Shown: piece by piece, positions 1 to 8,149 of the stretch
Layout: each line of letters begins with the position of its first letter
Numbering within the stretch: position 1 is the first letter of the stretch
Assembly (NCBI RefSeq): GCF_003226555.1
Contig: NZ_QKQS01000023.1
Location: forward strand, 997,263-1,061,262
Source of the DNA: Rhodopseudomonas palustris
GTDB taxonomy: Bacteria > Pseudomonadota > Alphaproteobacteria > Rhizobiales > Xanthobacteraceae
Length of the DNA stretch: 64,000 nucleotides
Direction: 5' to 3'
Program-made: the position numbers and the translations under genes
The notes under the pieces: model-generated
What the model was told of the DNA's origin: nothing
Seen by the model: the letters and a program-made list of their open reading frames with translations, nothing else
Databases searched by the model: none

Positions 1-1038
1 GAGTTCTTCGGCGATCAGCTGCGCGGTGTCGGCATCGATCACGTCGGTGATCTTGTGCATCGCGCCCTGCTTCATCAGCAGGCGGATCACGTCGACCGCA
101 CGTTCCGACATGCGGTTGGCGAGTTCCTGGATGGCGATCACTTCGGGAATGACGACTTCACGCACCAACTTTTCTTTCGGCTCGTTCGAGGCGTGGCCCT
201 TCAGCCGCTGGGTGCGGCGACGGAACGAGGCGATCGAACGTTCGCGCACGTCGTCGGCATTGAGCGCCGTGACGACGGTGAGACGGCCGCGCTGCTTCGA
301 CGCGCCCGGCTTGGCGGCCGGCTGCTTCGGCGGCGGCGCCGGACGGGCGGGGCCGCCCGGACGGCGGATCATCCGCGGCGCTTCATCGTCGTCACCAGCC
401 TCGGCTGCGACGGCCGGCGGGCGGCCAGCCGGCGTGGTCGGGGTGCGCGCGGTGGTCGTCGCAGGCCGTGCCGAAGACGCCGTGGTGGTCTCGGCGGGCT
501 TCTTGGCCGGCTCGGCGTCGCCGAACCGCTTCTTGGCCTCGGTCTCGGCCTTGCGCTTGGCTTCGTCTTCCTGGCGGTGACGCTCTTCCTCGGCCTTGCG
601 GCGGGCTTCGGCGGCTTCGCGCTCGGCCTTCTCGACCTTTTCCTGCTCGGCGCGGCGCACCGCTTCGATCTCGGCTTGCTTGCGCTCCTCGATCTCGCGC
701 ACGCGGGCGTCGGCCAGCGCAGTGGCGCGAGCGGAGCGCTCGTCCTCGGTCAAAGTACGTAGCACCATACCGCTGCGCGACTGCTGCGGCGCCGGGCGCG
801 ACTGCTGCTGCCGGCTCGGTGCCGGCGGCGCGGGCCTCTTCGCAACCTCGGGAGCCGCCGGCGCTGCCGGTTCGTCGCCGCCAACGCGACGCTTGCCGCG
901 CTTTTCGACCACCACCTGCTTGCTACGGCCGTGGCTGAAGCTCTGGCGCACGACGCCCTGCTCGACGCGCGGCTTCAGCGTCAAGGTCTTGGTCGGCATC
1001 GTCAGAGTCTTGTCGCCAGGAGTTTTCGTATCAACCAT
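1..1038 (-). CDS. infB: Translation initiation factor IF-2, N-terminal part (3' end beyond the window)
   Basis: Only the first 346 codons are in the window; the GTPase and tRNA-binding domains would lie past the left edge. The start is the ATG at 1036-1038, giving [18 protein letters not shown] basic head is followed by a Lys/Glu/Arg-rich segment (about residues 110-170, e.g. [17 protein letters not shown]) likely to form a long helix. An Ala/Pro/Thr linker comes next, then the start of the IF2_N fold ([14 protein letters not shown]). This long variable head is usual for alphaproteobacterial IF-2. IF-2 places initiator tRNA on the 30S subunit and drives subunit joining. The start overlaps the stop of ylxR by 8 bp, so the two are probably translationally coupled. 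It is the fourth gene of the rimP-nusA-ylxR-infB operon. Confidence 0.95.
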   Translation of the reverse strand, partial: MVDTKTPGDKTLTMPTKTLTLKPRVEQGVVRQSFSHGRSKQVVVEKRGKRRVGGDEPAAPAAPEVAKRPAPPAPSRQQQSRPAPQQSRSGMVLRTLTEDERSARATALADARVREIEERKQAEIEAVRRAEQEKVEKAEREAAEARRKAEEERHRQEDEAKRKAETEAKKRFGDAEPAKKPAETTTASSARPATTTARTPTTPAGRPPAVAAEAGDDDEAPRMIRRPGGPARPAPPPKQPAAKPGASKQRGRLTVVTALNADDVRERSIASFRRRTQRLKGHASNEPKEKLVREVVIPEVIAIQELANRMSERAVDVIRLLMKQGAMHKITDVIDADTAQLIAEEL

Positions 1039-1810
1039 TCAGTAGTCCCAATCTCTCAACGTTGTGCGCGTTCGCACGGACTTCATCAGCGGCGTCTAGG
1101 TCAGCAGCGTCTTTCGGCGTATCGATCGGCGTTCCTGCCGTGGCCGCATCGGCATTGCCGTCGCCCGCCAGCCGGTATCGGACCAGGATCTGGCAGCGCG
1201 ACAGGAATGTTTGTCCGGCCGTGCCCGCAAGCAGGGCAGCATGTATCACATTTGACCGCCCCAATGCCAAATCCAATTCTGCAGAGCAGAGTGCAGCGAT
1301 CCGAGGAAATTTGCGACCCGCGGTCGCAGCTTCGTCGATTTGCCGACAAAGCCCGTCCAGCTTGCGGATTCCGTCGGCAGCGCCGTCGGTGGCGTGGATC
1401 ACGGCGACCGCTTCGCGGTTCTTCAACGCGGTTTCGACCTTGCCGAAACCGCAGACCACCTGGCCGGCCTTGGCGGCGATCGCCAGCGCGTCCTGCGCCG
1501 ACCGCGCCAGCAGCCGTTCAATGATGTCGGCCAGATCCGCTGGCGCCTTGACGTCGCGCTTGAAACCTTTGGCGAAGACGCGGCGGCGAACCGCCTGCGT
1601 CACCATTTCCCGTGACGCCGTGACCCACAGACCGCGGCCGGGCAGCTTCCGCTTCAGGTCGGCCACCACCTCGCCGGTCGGGCCGACCACGAACCGGATC
1701 AGTTCTCCGGTCGGCCGAACCTGTCGCGTAACCGCGCACATACGCTCGGTCGCGGGCGCTTTGGCCCGCGGTCCGTCGTCGAGATCTGTGCCGGGTACGG
1801 CAGCAAGCAT
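1031..1810 (-). CDS. ylxR: YlxR (DUF448) RNA-binding protein with C-terminal L7Ae-like domain
   Basis: This is a 259-residue protein between nusA and infB, the classic ylxR position. Residues ~18-95 match the YlxR fold, with the motifs [20 protein letters not shown] and [11 protein letters not shown]. Residues ~100-215 look like an L7Ae-type RNA-binding domain ([33 protein letters not shown]). A short charged tail ([15 protein letters not shown]) ends the protein. The two-domain form is typical of alphaproteobacteria, whereas Firmicutes encode the two domains as separate genes in this operon. A role in RNA binding linked to the nusA/ribosome programme is inferred from the domains and context. 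Its stop codon lies inside infB (8-bp overlap), and 59 nt separate it from nusA. Confidence 0.88.
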   Translation of the reverse strand: MLAAVPGTDLDDGPRAKAPATERMCAVTRQVRPTGELIRFVVGPTGEVVADLKRKLPGRGLWVTASREMVTQAVRRRVFAKGFKRDVKAPADLADIIERLLARSAQDALAIAAKAGQVVCGFGKVETALKNREAVAVIHATDGAADGIRKLDGLCRQIDEAATAGRKFPRIAALCSAELDLALGRSNVIHAALLAGTAGQTFLSRCQILVRYRLAGDGNADAATAGTPIDTPKDAADLDAADEVRANAHNVERLGLLNG

Positions 1811-1869
1811 AGGGGCAGCAGGCCTTTCATCTCACGTGCTGCGCGGATTCGGGTCACGAGCCACAGCGG

Positions 1870-3483
1870 TTACTCCGCTTCGGCTTCGGACTCGTCGTCC
1901 GCGGGTTCTTCGCCGGAGGCGAGCTCCGACTCGTCGATCCAGCCGGCCTTGACGCGGGCCTGCATGATCAGGTGTTCGGCTTCCTCGCGCGACAGCTCCA
2001 AGCCGTCGAGAATGCCCGGATACTTCACCGGCTCGGCCCCGTCCTTGCGCTCGGTCCAGCCGACCAGCTCGTCGGTGGCGCAGCCGGCCAGATCCTCGAC
2101 GGTCTTGACGTCGTTCTCGCCGAATTTCACCAGCATCTTGGAGGTGACGCCGGGAACGTCCTTGAGCGCGTCTTCGACGCCGAGTTCCAGCCGCCGTGCT
2201 TCGAGCTCCGACTCGACCCGGTCGAGATATTCCTGGGCGCGGGCCTGAAGTTCGCCGGCGGTTTCTTCGTCGAAGCCTTCGATCGAGGCGAGCTCGCGGG
2301 GGTCGACCAGCGCCAGCTCTTCGACCGAGGTGAAACCTTCCGAGGCGAGCAACTGACCGACGACTTCGTCGACGTTCAGGGCATCCATGAATGCCCGCGT
2401 GGTCTTCTCGAAGTCGGCCTGACGGCGCTCGGATTCTTCGCTTTCGGTCAGAATGTCGATGTCCCAGCCGGTGAGCTGGGAAGCGAGCCGCACGTTCTGG
2501 CCGCGACGACCGATCGCAAGAGATAATTGGTTATTGGTGTCCGGAACCACAACCTCGATCCGCTCGCGATCCTCGTCGATCACGACCTTGGAGACCTCGG
2601 CCGGCGCCAGAGCGTTGACCACGAACGTGGCGATGTCCGGCGACCACGGGATGATGTCGATCTTCTCGCCCTGCAGCTCGTTCACCACCGCCTGCACGCG
2701 CGAGCCGCGCATACCGACGCAGGCGCCGACCGGGTCGACCGAGGAATCGCGCGACACCACGCCGATCTTGGCGCGCGAACCCGGATCGCGGGCCACCGCC
2801 TTGATCTCGACGATGCCGTCGTAGATTTCCGGCACTTCCTGCGCGAACAGCTTCGCCATGAACTGCGGATGGGTGCGCGACAGAAAGATCTGCGGGCCGC
2901 GGGTCTCGCGGCGGACGTCGAACACATAGGCACGGACGCGGTCGCCGTTGCGGAACGACTCGCGCGGCAGCATCTCGTCGCGGCGGATGATCGCTTCGCC
3001 GCGGCCAAGGTCGACGATCACGCTGCCGTATTCGACGCGCTTGACGACGCCGTTGACGATGTCGCCGATGCGGTCCTTGAACTCGGCGTATTGGCGGTCG
3101 CGCTCGGCCTCGCGCACCTTCTGGACGATCACCTGCTTGGCGGACTGCGCGGCGATGCGGCCGTATTCCAGCGGCGGCAGGGTGTCGGCGATGGTGTCGC
3201 CGATCTGCGCACCCGGATTGGCGCGCTGCGCGTCCTTCAGCGAAATCTGGTTGGCGGGATTCTCGACCTGCTCGACCACCAGCATGTGGCGCGACAGCCG
3301 CAGCTCGCCCTTTTTCGGGTCGATCTCGGCGTGAACGTCGGTCTCCGAGCCGTAGCGGGCACGCGCGGCCTTCGCGATCGCGTCTTCCATCGCGGCGATC
3401 ACGATGCCGCGGTCGATGGTTTTCTCGCGAGCCACCGCATCGGCGATCTGCAGCAGTTCCAGCCTATTGGCGCTGACGGCCAT
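1870..3483 (-). CDS. nusA: Transcription termination/antitermination factor NusA
   Basis: NusA is an RNA polymerase accessory factor controlling pausing, termination and antitermination. The 537-residue length fits the alphaproteobacterial family. The NusA N-domain spans about 1-130 ([17 protein letters not shown]) and the S1 domain about 135-200 ([20 protein letters not shown]). Two KH domains follow, with GxxG-type loops in [14 protein letters not shown] and [15 protein letters not shown]. Two helix-hairpin-helix-like acidic repeats ([32 protein letters not shown]) precede an acidic tail ([13 protein letters not shown]). The ATG at 3481-3483 lies 2 bp after the rimP stop, so the two genes are co-transcribed. 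The acidic tail is typical of NusA proteins outside the Firmicutes. Confidence 0.97.
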   Translation of the reverse strand: MAVSANRLELLQIADAVAREKTIDRGIVIAAMEDAIAKAARARYGSETDVHAEIDPKKGELRLSRHMLVVEQVENPANQISLKDAQRANPGAQIGDTIADTLPPLEYGRIAAQSAKQVIVQKVREAERDRQYAEFKDRIGDIVNGVVKRVEYGSVIVDLGRGEAIIRRDEMLPRESFRNGDRVRAYVFDVRRETRGPQIFLSRTHPQFMAKLFAQEVPEIYDGIVEIKAVARDPGSRAKIGVVSRDSSVDPVGACVGMRGSRVQAVVNELQGEKIDIIPWSPDIATFVVNALAPAEVSKVVIDEDRERIEVVVPDTNNQLSLAIGRRGQNVRLASQLTGWDIDILTESEESERRQADFEKTTRAFMDALNVDEVVGQLLASEGFTSVEELALVDPRELASIEGFDEETAGELQARAQEYLDRVESELEARRLELGVEDALKDVPGVTSKMLVKFGENDVKTVEDLAGCATDELVGWTERKDGAEPVKYPGILDGLELSREEAEHLIMQARVKAGWIDESELASGEEPADDESEAEAE

Positions 3484-3485
3484 GG

Positions 3486-4265
3486 TCAGTCTCCCTCAGA
3501 GGTGTCGATCTCGCCGCGCCGCGCTTTGTCGGCGGCAAGGCGATGTTGCTTGGTGTTCTGCGGTTTCGGCTTGGCCGGGGTCTTGGCGGCCTTGGCGCCC
3601 CGTTTGGGCGCATAACTTTTGGTCGGATCGCTGCGCTTGGCATGCGGCGGCGGTTCCGGTGCCAACCCGAGGCTCTGCTTGAGGTCGCGCTCGGCCTGCT
3701 TGCCGCGCCGCATCGATTCGGCGATCAATTCGTCGGTCAGCACCAGCCGGGCATCGCCGATCTCGTGCATCGGCAGCAGCACCAGCGCGTCCTCGCCCTT
3801 GGGAGCCTCTTCGCGCTGAATCCGCACCGCATCGCCTTCGACACCGTCCAGGAGACCGCGGAATCGCTTGCGACCCTGGTACGGCACCGCCATCTCGATC
3901 TTCACCAAGTGCCCGGAATAGCGAGCGAAATCCGAGCGTCGCACGAGCGGACGGTCGATCCCCGGCGAGGAGATTTCCAGCCGATAGGCGCGGTCGATCG
4001 GGTCGGCGACGTCGAGCACCGGCGACAGCGCCCGCGACACCGCCTCGCAATCGTCGATCAGCATGGTGCCGTCCGGCCGCTCGGCCATGATCTGCACCGT
4101 ACAGCCGGCTTCGCCCGACACTTTAATTCGGACGAGGCGGTATCCCATTGCCAAAAGCACAGGCTCTGCCACCGCCCCGAACCGCGCCGCAACGCCGGGC
4201 TCGATCACCAGGCGCGGTTCGGCCAGGGTATCGGTCTCCGGAGCGGCAGGGGTCGGCTCGGTCAT
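3486..4265 (-). CDS. rimP: Ribosome maturation factor RimP
   Basis: RimP is needed for late assembly of the 30S subunit. The protein is 259 residues from the ATG at 4263-4265 ([12 protein letters not shown]). An in-frame start 20 codons upstream exists (4325), but its extra residues look non-coding, so the shorter start is preferred. Typical RimP signatures are [23 protein letters not shown], here split as [12 protein letters not shown], and [19 protein letters not shown] and [11 protein letters not shown]. Compared with the ~150-residue E. coli protein there is a long basic C-terminal tail (from ~180: [19 protein letters not shown]) rich in Lys, Ala and Pro, common in the Bradyrhizobium group. 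It is the first gene of the nusA-infB operon. Confidence 0.94.
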   Translation of the reverse strand: MTEPTPAAPETDTLAEPRLVIEPGVAARFGAVAEPVLLAMGYRLVRIKVSGEAGCTVQIMAERPDGTMLIDDCEAVSRALSPVLDVADPIDRAYRLEISSPGIDRPLVRRSDFARYSGHLVKIEMAVPYQGRKRFRGLLDGVEGDAVRIQREEAPKGEDALVLLPMHEIGDARLVLTDELIAESMRRGKQAERDLKQSLGLAPEPPPHAKRSDPTKSYAPKRGAKAAKTPAKPKPQNTKQHRLAADKARRGEIDTSEGD

Positions 4266-4374
4266 ATCCTGGGTCAAAGCGTTATAGCGTCTCGCCGATA
4301 AACGGTATCTTGGTGGTGAATGCATGGACTCGCGTCCGAGGGCGCGGCGGTCCAGATCCTACGATCCAGGTAAT

Positions 4375-4404
4375 AAAAAAGAGCGGGTCCCGAAGGGCCC
4401 ACTC
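4375..4404 (-). terminator. Intrinsic terminator in the leader of the rimP-nusA-infB operon
   Basis: Read on the minus strand, a GC-rich hairpin GAGTGGGCCC-ttc-GGGACCCGCTC (one bulged A, one G-U pair) is followed at once by six U residues (A-tract 4375-4380 on the plus strand). The G-U pair becomes an A-C mismatch on the plus strand, so the structure is built for minus-strand transcription. It lies about 30 nt after the predicted transcription start and about 110 nt before the rimP ATG. No other minus-strand gene lies upstream for it to terminate. It therefore either attenuates the operon or ends a very short RNA. Confidence 0.75.
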
Positions 4405-4440
4405 TCGATACGGATCGTATGAGAATTTCGTAGTCAGGCG

Positions 4441-4469
4441 GATATAGCGCCTTTCGGTCTCAGCGACAA
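4441..4469 (-). promoter_or_regulatory. Predicted housekeeping promoter for rimP-nusA-ylxR-infB
   Basis: On the minus strand a -35-like TTGTCG (4464-4469) and a -10-like TATATC (4441-4446) are separated by exactly 17 bp, which suits alphaproteobacterial sigma-70. The predicted start is near 4434, giving a leader of about 170 nt to the rimP ATG that contains the terminator at 4375-4404. Beyond this promoter and terminator I see no gene in the 4266-4592 interval. No tRNA is present here, unlike the metY tRNA upstream of rimP in E. coli. Confidence 0.6.
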
Positions 4470-4592
4470 GAGCCGTCCGGCGAACGGGACGTCGCAAGGC
4501 CGGAACAATGCGACTGGGCGGCTCAACCCTTCGTTCACGCGAGGCCTCTAGGTTCCGGTCTGATCGATGCGGCCCGCCCGCGAGAACGATGG

Positions 4593-5678
4593 ATGTCTGC
4601 CGCCAGCTCTCTTCTTCCCGAACTCGACGACATCGTCAGACAGGGTGATCCTGTCCGGCGCGCCGAAGCCGTGCGCCGGATTGCGGACCTGTATGTTCAG
4701 GGTGCCGAGAGCTTTCAGCCCGACCACATCGCGCTGTTCGACGGGATTTTGCTGACGCTCGTGCCGGAGATCGATGTCGAAGTCCGCAGCGAGCTGGCGA
4801 GACGTTTTTCCGCGATCACGAAGGCGCCGCCGCAGCTCGTCCGGCAGTTGGTGCACGACGAAGATATCGGCATCGCCGGTCCGCTGCTCCGACGCTCGAT
4901 GATGCTCGACGATCCGACCCTGGTCGAACTCGCCAAGCAGCGCGGTCAGACGCATCTGCTCGCGATTTCCGAGCGGCCCAGTATCTCGCCTCCGGTCACC
5001 GACGTGATCGTTCGTCGCGGCGATCGCGATGTGGTGCGGAAGGTCGCCAGCAACGCCGGCGCGGAATTCTCCGCCACCGGCTTCAACGGCTTGATCCGCC
5101 GAGCGGCGCAGGACGGCATGCTGGCGATCACGGTCGGCGCCCGGGATGATCTGTCGCCGCCGCGGCTGAAGGATCTGCTGGCGTGCTCGACCGATTTGGT
5201 ACGCAGGCGTCTGTTCGAAAGCGCGCGGCCGAGCGCCCGGATCGCGATCAACCGCGCGATGCGGGAGCTGGCAGGCGAGTCGCGGCAACCCTCGGTGCAC
5301 CGGGATTTCGACGCCGCCCAACGCGCGGTGGTGGCGCTGCACAACAAGGGCGAACTCACCGAGGCCACCGTGCTCGGCTTTGCCCAAGCGCATCAATACG
5401 AGGAGACGGTGGCGGCGCTGTCGGCGATGACCGGCACGCGAATCTCGACCCTCGATCAGATGATGTCCGGCGAGCGGCATGATCCGGTCGTCATCCTCGG
5501 GAAGGCGCTCGGCTTCGGCTGGACGACGGTGCGGGCGCTGATCAGGCTGCGACTCGGACCGGACCGGGCGGTGGGCTGCCCCGATGTCGAAGAGGCGCAG
5601 CACAATTTCGAACGCTTGGCGCCGCCGACCGCGCAGCGGGTGCTCGGCTTCTGGAAGATGCGGCAGGCCGACGCCTGA
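4593..5678 (+). CDS. DUF2336 domain-containing protein
   Basis: A 361-residue cytoplasmic protein with no signal peptide or membrane segment. Its helical, HEAT-like repeats (RQGDPVRRAEAVRRIADLY, EVRSELARRF, VELAKQRGQTHLLAI, VRKVASNAGAEFS) and overall pattern match the DUF2336 family, which is widespread in Rhizobiales and of unknown biochemical role. The C-terminal part (LGFAQAHQYEETVAALSAM, DPVVILGKALGFGWTTVRAL) is the most family-like segment. It stands alone on the plus strand, divergent from the rimP operon. A protein-protein interaction or regulatory role is only a guess from the repeat architecture. Confidence 0.82.
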   Translation: MSAASSLLPELDDIVRQGDPVRRAEAVRRIADLYVQGAESFQPDHIALFDGILLTLVPEIDVEVRSELARRFSAITKAPPQLVRQLVHDEDIGIAGPLLRRSMMLDDPTLVELAKQRGQTHLLAISERPSISPPVTDVIVRRGDRDVVRKVASNAGAEFSATGFNGLIRRAAQDGMLAITVGARDDLSPPRLKDLLACSTDLVRRRLFESARPSARIAINRAMRELAGESRQPSVHRDFDAAQRAVVALHNKGELTEATVLGFAQAHQYEETVAALSAMTGTRISTLDQMMSGERHDPVVILGKALGFGWTTVRALIRLRLGPDRAVGCPDVEEAQHNFERLAPPTAQRVLGFWKMRQADA

Positions 5679-5799
5679 GCCCGCCGCCCTGCGGACAGCC
5701 GGGTGTGTCGGCGTCACGCGAGGCACTGTCCTCCCGGCTCGGAAACGCCGTATGTTCGCCTCAACGGCGTGCCCACAGCGCCGGTCAGGGAGGACGATC

Positions 5800-6645
5800 A
5801 TGCTCAGCGAGGCTGACATCACCGCGCATTCTCAGCGCATCCGCGACGACGGCTACACGGTGATCGAGGGGGCCGCAGATTCGGCGCTGGTTGCGGCGCT
5901 GATCAGCGCGGTCGAACGGATCGAGCGCGATCACCAACTCGATTGCGCCAAGACTTCCTTCGAAGGCTTCAAGACGCTGCGGATCAACAATTTGCTCACT
6001 TACGACGAGGTGTTCTGGGACGTGCCTCTGCACCGCAACGTGCTCCCGATCGTCGAAGCCGTGCTCGACAAGGAATGTCTGCTGTCGTCGTTCTGCTCGC
6101 TGGTGCTCGGGCCGGGCCAGGAAGCGCAGCCGATCCACGAAGATACCCAACTCATTCCGCTGCCGCGGCCGCATATTCCGATCACGCTGAATGCGATCTG
6201 GGCGCTGTCCGACTTCACCACCACCAACGGCGCGACCCGGGTCATTCCCGGGGGTCACAAGTACGCGACCTCGCCGGTCTACGGCCAGGACTACGACGCG
6301 GTCACCGCGACGATGCCGGCCGGCAGCGTGATGCTGTTCGACAGCGCATTGTGGCACGGCGGCGGCGCCAACACGACGCAAGGGCGCCGCTTCGCGTTCT
6401 CCTGCGCCTATTGCTGGGGATGGATGCGTCAGCAGGAAAATCTGCAGCTCGGGATTCCGAGAGAGATCGCGCAGCGCTTTCCGCGGAGGCTGCAGGAGCT
6501 GTGCGGCTACAGTGTCTACAAGGGCCAGTTCGGCCACATCGATAATCACGATCCGATCGAGTTGCTCGGTCGTGAACGCGGCAAGCGGATGGTGTGGGAG
6601 GCAACCGACGTACGAAGCGCCCGGCTGGCCGACCGAGCGAACTAA
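5800..6645 (+). CDS. Phytanoyl-CoA dioxygenase (PhyH) family Fe(II)/2-oxoglutarate oxygenase
   Basis: A 281-residue protein starting at the ATG at 5800, preceded by a good GGGAGGA ribosome-binding site. The Fe(II) ligand triad of the family can be read: His113 and Asp115 in QPIHEDTQ and His186 in ALWHGGGANTT. Arg in TTQGRRFAFSCAY is the usual 2-oxoglutarate partner. The segment GATRVIPGGHKYA is also characteristic. Members hydroxylate varied small molecules, and the substrate cannot be told from sequence. It follows the DUF2336 gene by 121 bp and converges on trmB. It looks complete. Confidence 0.85.
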   Translation: MLSEADITAHSQRIRDDGYTVIEGAADSALVAALISAVERIERDHQLDCAKTSFEGFKTLRINNLLTYDEVFWDVPLHRNVLPIVEAVLDKECLLSSFCSLVLGPGQEAQPIHEDTQLIPLPRPHIPITLNAIWALSDFTTTNGATRVIPGGHKYATSPVYGQDYDAVTATMPAGSVMLFDSALWHGGGANTTQGRRFAFSCAYCWGWMRQQENLQLGIPREIAQRFPRRLQELCGYSVYKGQFGHIDNHDPIELLGRERGKRMVWEATDVRSARLADRAN

Positions 6646-6657
6646 TCGCCGAGCAGA

Positions 6658-7401
6658 TCAGATCCGTTCAAAGCGCAGATAGTTGGCGCGCCGGCCCTCG
6701 CGCTCGGCTTTGCGGCCGTAGCGCGTCATCGTGTAGTTCGGCCACGGCTTGCGCCAGTCGTCGGCGCGCTGAGCGAGCCAGTCGAAGCTCGGTGCCCGCA
6801 GCAAGTGCGCCAGTGTCCAAGCGTTGTAGCCGTCGATGTCACTGACGAAGCGGAATTCGCCGTGGGGCGTCAGCGCGCGAGCCATCGCCGCGACGGTGGC
6901 GTCCTGCACGAAGCGCCGCTTCCAGTGTCGCCGCTTCGGCCACGGATCGGGATGGATCAGGTCGATCCGTGCGAGCGAACCAGCAGGCACCCAGGCCAGC
7001 AGTTCGGAGGCGTCGCCGGCGAACAGGCGGATGTTGCGGATGTTGTCGGCTTCGATCCGCGCCAGGATCTTGGCCATGCCGTTGACGTAAGGCTCGGCAC
7101 CGATGAATCCCGTGTCCGGATGCGCCAAGGCTTCGGCGATCAGATGCTCACCGCCGCCGAATCCGATCTCGAGGCGGACATGCTCGACCGGCGGATCGAA
7201 CAGAGTGGTGAGCGGCTCGGGCGCTGGCGCGTCGATCTGCAGCGACAGATGCGGCAGCAGATTTTCGATCAGGTCGGCTTGATGGGCGCGTAGCTTGTGG
7301 CCCTTACGGCGGCCGAAGAATGATCCCTGGCCATGCATCGCGACATCGTCGTCGCGATCTTGAGCGCCGGGTGTTGAGTCCGAGTGATCAATATTGAACA
7401 T
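6658..7401 (-). CDS. trmB: tRNA (guanine-N7)-methyltransferase TrmB
   Basis: TrmB makes m7G46 in the tRNA variable loop using S-adenosylmethionine. The SAM-binding motif EIGFGGGEHLIAEAL and the family motif IHPDPWPKRRHWKRRF are both clear, followed by RFVSDIDGYNAW. The start is uncertain. ATG at 7401 gives 247 residues; in-frame starts at 7443 (GTG), 7425 and 7338 are possible, and none has a convincing ribosome-binding site. The 7338 start (MHGQGSFFGRRKGHKLR) begins right at the conserved region. It is the last gene of a minus-strand series downstream of an XRE regulator and converges with the PhyH gene. Confidence 0.93.
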   Translation of the reverse strand: MFNIDHSDSTPGAQDRDDDVAMHGQGSFFGRRKGHKLRAHQADLIENLLPHLSLQIDAPAPEPLTTLFDPPVEHVRLEIGFGGGEHLIAEALAHPDTGFIGAEPYVNGMAKILARIEADNIRNIRLFAGDASELLAWVPAGSLARIDLIHPDPWPKRRHWKRRFVQDATVAAMARALTPHGEFRFVSDIDGYNAWTLAHLLRAPSFDWLAQRADDWRKPWPNYTMTRYGRKAEREGRRANYLRFERI

Positions 7402-7529
7402 CAAGCTGTCGCACTCGCACTTCATCTGCGAGCGGTCCTGCACGCAGGGCCGCCGTGTCTTGGACCGTCAACGAAAAACCGGCCCCGCTTATATCACAGC
7501 GGAGGCCGGCGCCACGGTAGGTCGATCGA

Positions 7530-7949
7530 TCAGTTCGTCTCGTCCACTTCGCGCGCGGCGATACGTTCGACGAGATCGACGATGCTGCGACGGAGCTTTG
7601 CATCGGTGATCTTGGTGAAGGCGCGGGTGAGCGCCAAACCCTCGGAAGTCGCGAGGAAATCCGACACGTAAGAGGGCGACGGCGCCTCACTGAAGCCGTT
7701 GCCGTTGGCGAGGCCGCCGCTCGGGCCGCCTTCGAACAAGAAGGACACCGGAACCTGCAAGACTTCAGCAATTTGCTGAATGCGGCTGGCGCCGACGCGG
7801 TTGGTCCCCTTCTCGTATTTCTGCACTTGCTGAAACGTCAGACCCAGCGCTTCGCCGAGCTTTTCCTGACTCATGCCCAGCATGATGCGTCGCATGCGCA
7901 CACGGCTGCCGACGTATTTGTCAACAGGATTGGGCGCTTTAGTCGACAT
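7530..7949 (-). CDS. XRE-family (Cro/CI-type) transcriptional regulator
   Basis: A 139-residue protein with an N-terminal HTH_3 domain at ~15-70: RMRRIMLGMSQEKLGEALG, then TFQQVQKYEKGTNRVGASR, the recognition helix and family signature. The C-terminal half (SDFLATSEGLALTRAFTKI, LRRSIVDLVERIAA) is helical and probably mediates dimerisation. This architecture is very common in Rhizobiales. It lies 200 bp downstream of lnt with its own predicted promoter, so it may be a separate unit. A palindrome about 110 bp upstream could be an operator. The target genes are unknown. Confidence 0.9.
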   Translation of the reverse strand: MSTKAPNPVDKYVGSRVRMRRIMLGMSQEKLGEALGLTFQQVQKYEKGTNRVGASRIQQIAEVLQVPVSFLFEGGPSGGLANGNGFSEAPSPSYVSDFLATSEGLALTRAFTKITDAKLRRSIVDLVERIAAREVDETN

Positions 7950-8003
7950 CTCACTTACTCCTCAGGCACGTGCACACGCCAACAGTTAGCGTATGCGGGT
8001 TGG

Positions 8004-8032
8004 AATACGCCTCAAATATTGGAGTCGTCAAA
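8004..8032 (-). promoter_or_regulatory. Predicted promoter of the XRE regulator gene
   Basis: On the minus strand a good -35 hexamer TTGACG (8027-8032) is followed after 17 bp by GTATTC (8004-8009) as a weaker -10. The predicted start near 7998 gives a ~49-nt leader to the ATG at 7949. Confidence 0.45.
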
Positions 8033-8055
8033 TGTCTTTGGAATCCGAAGGGGAT

Positions 8056-8075
8056 TCGGCGTTAATTTACGCCGA
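8056..8075. promoter_or_regulatory. Inverted repeat upstream of the XRE regulator (possible operator)
   Basis: TCGGCGT-taattt-ACGCCGA is a perfect 7-bp inverted repeat with a 6-bp AT-rich centre, just upstream of the predicted -35 of the regulator gene. A second, adjacent hairpin, GAATCC around 8041 and GGATTC ending at 8057, lies beside it. The dimension suits a dimeric HTH regulator, but a terminator-like role for lnt cannot be excluded, though no U-tract follows. Confidence 0.35.
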
Positions 8076-8149
8076 GCAAAACTCGCGGGCTACACAAGTG
8101 CGAATTTCCTCGAACTTAATCTCTGGTTGCGTCGTCTAGCTGCGTATTA

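Noticed and set aside
4282-4497. 71-codon minus-strand frame overlapping the rimP leader
   Set aside because: It runs through the predicted promoter and terminator and overlaps rimP; no family resemblance.
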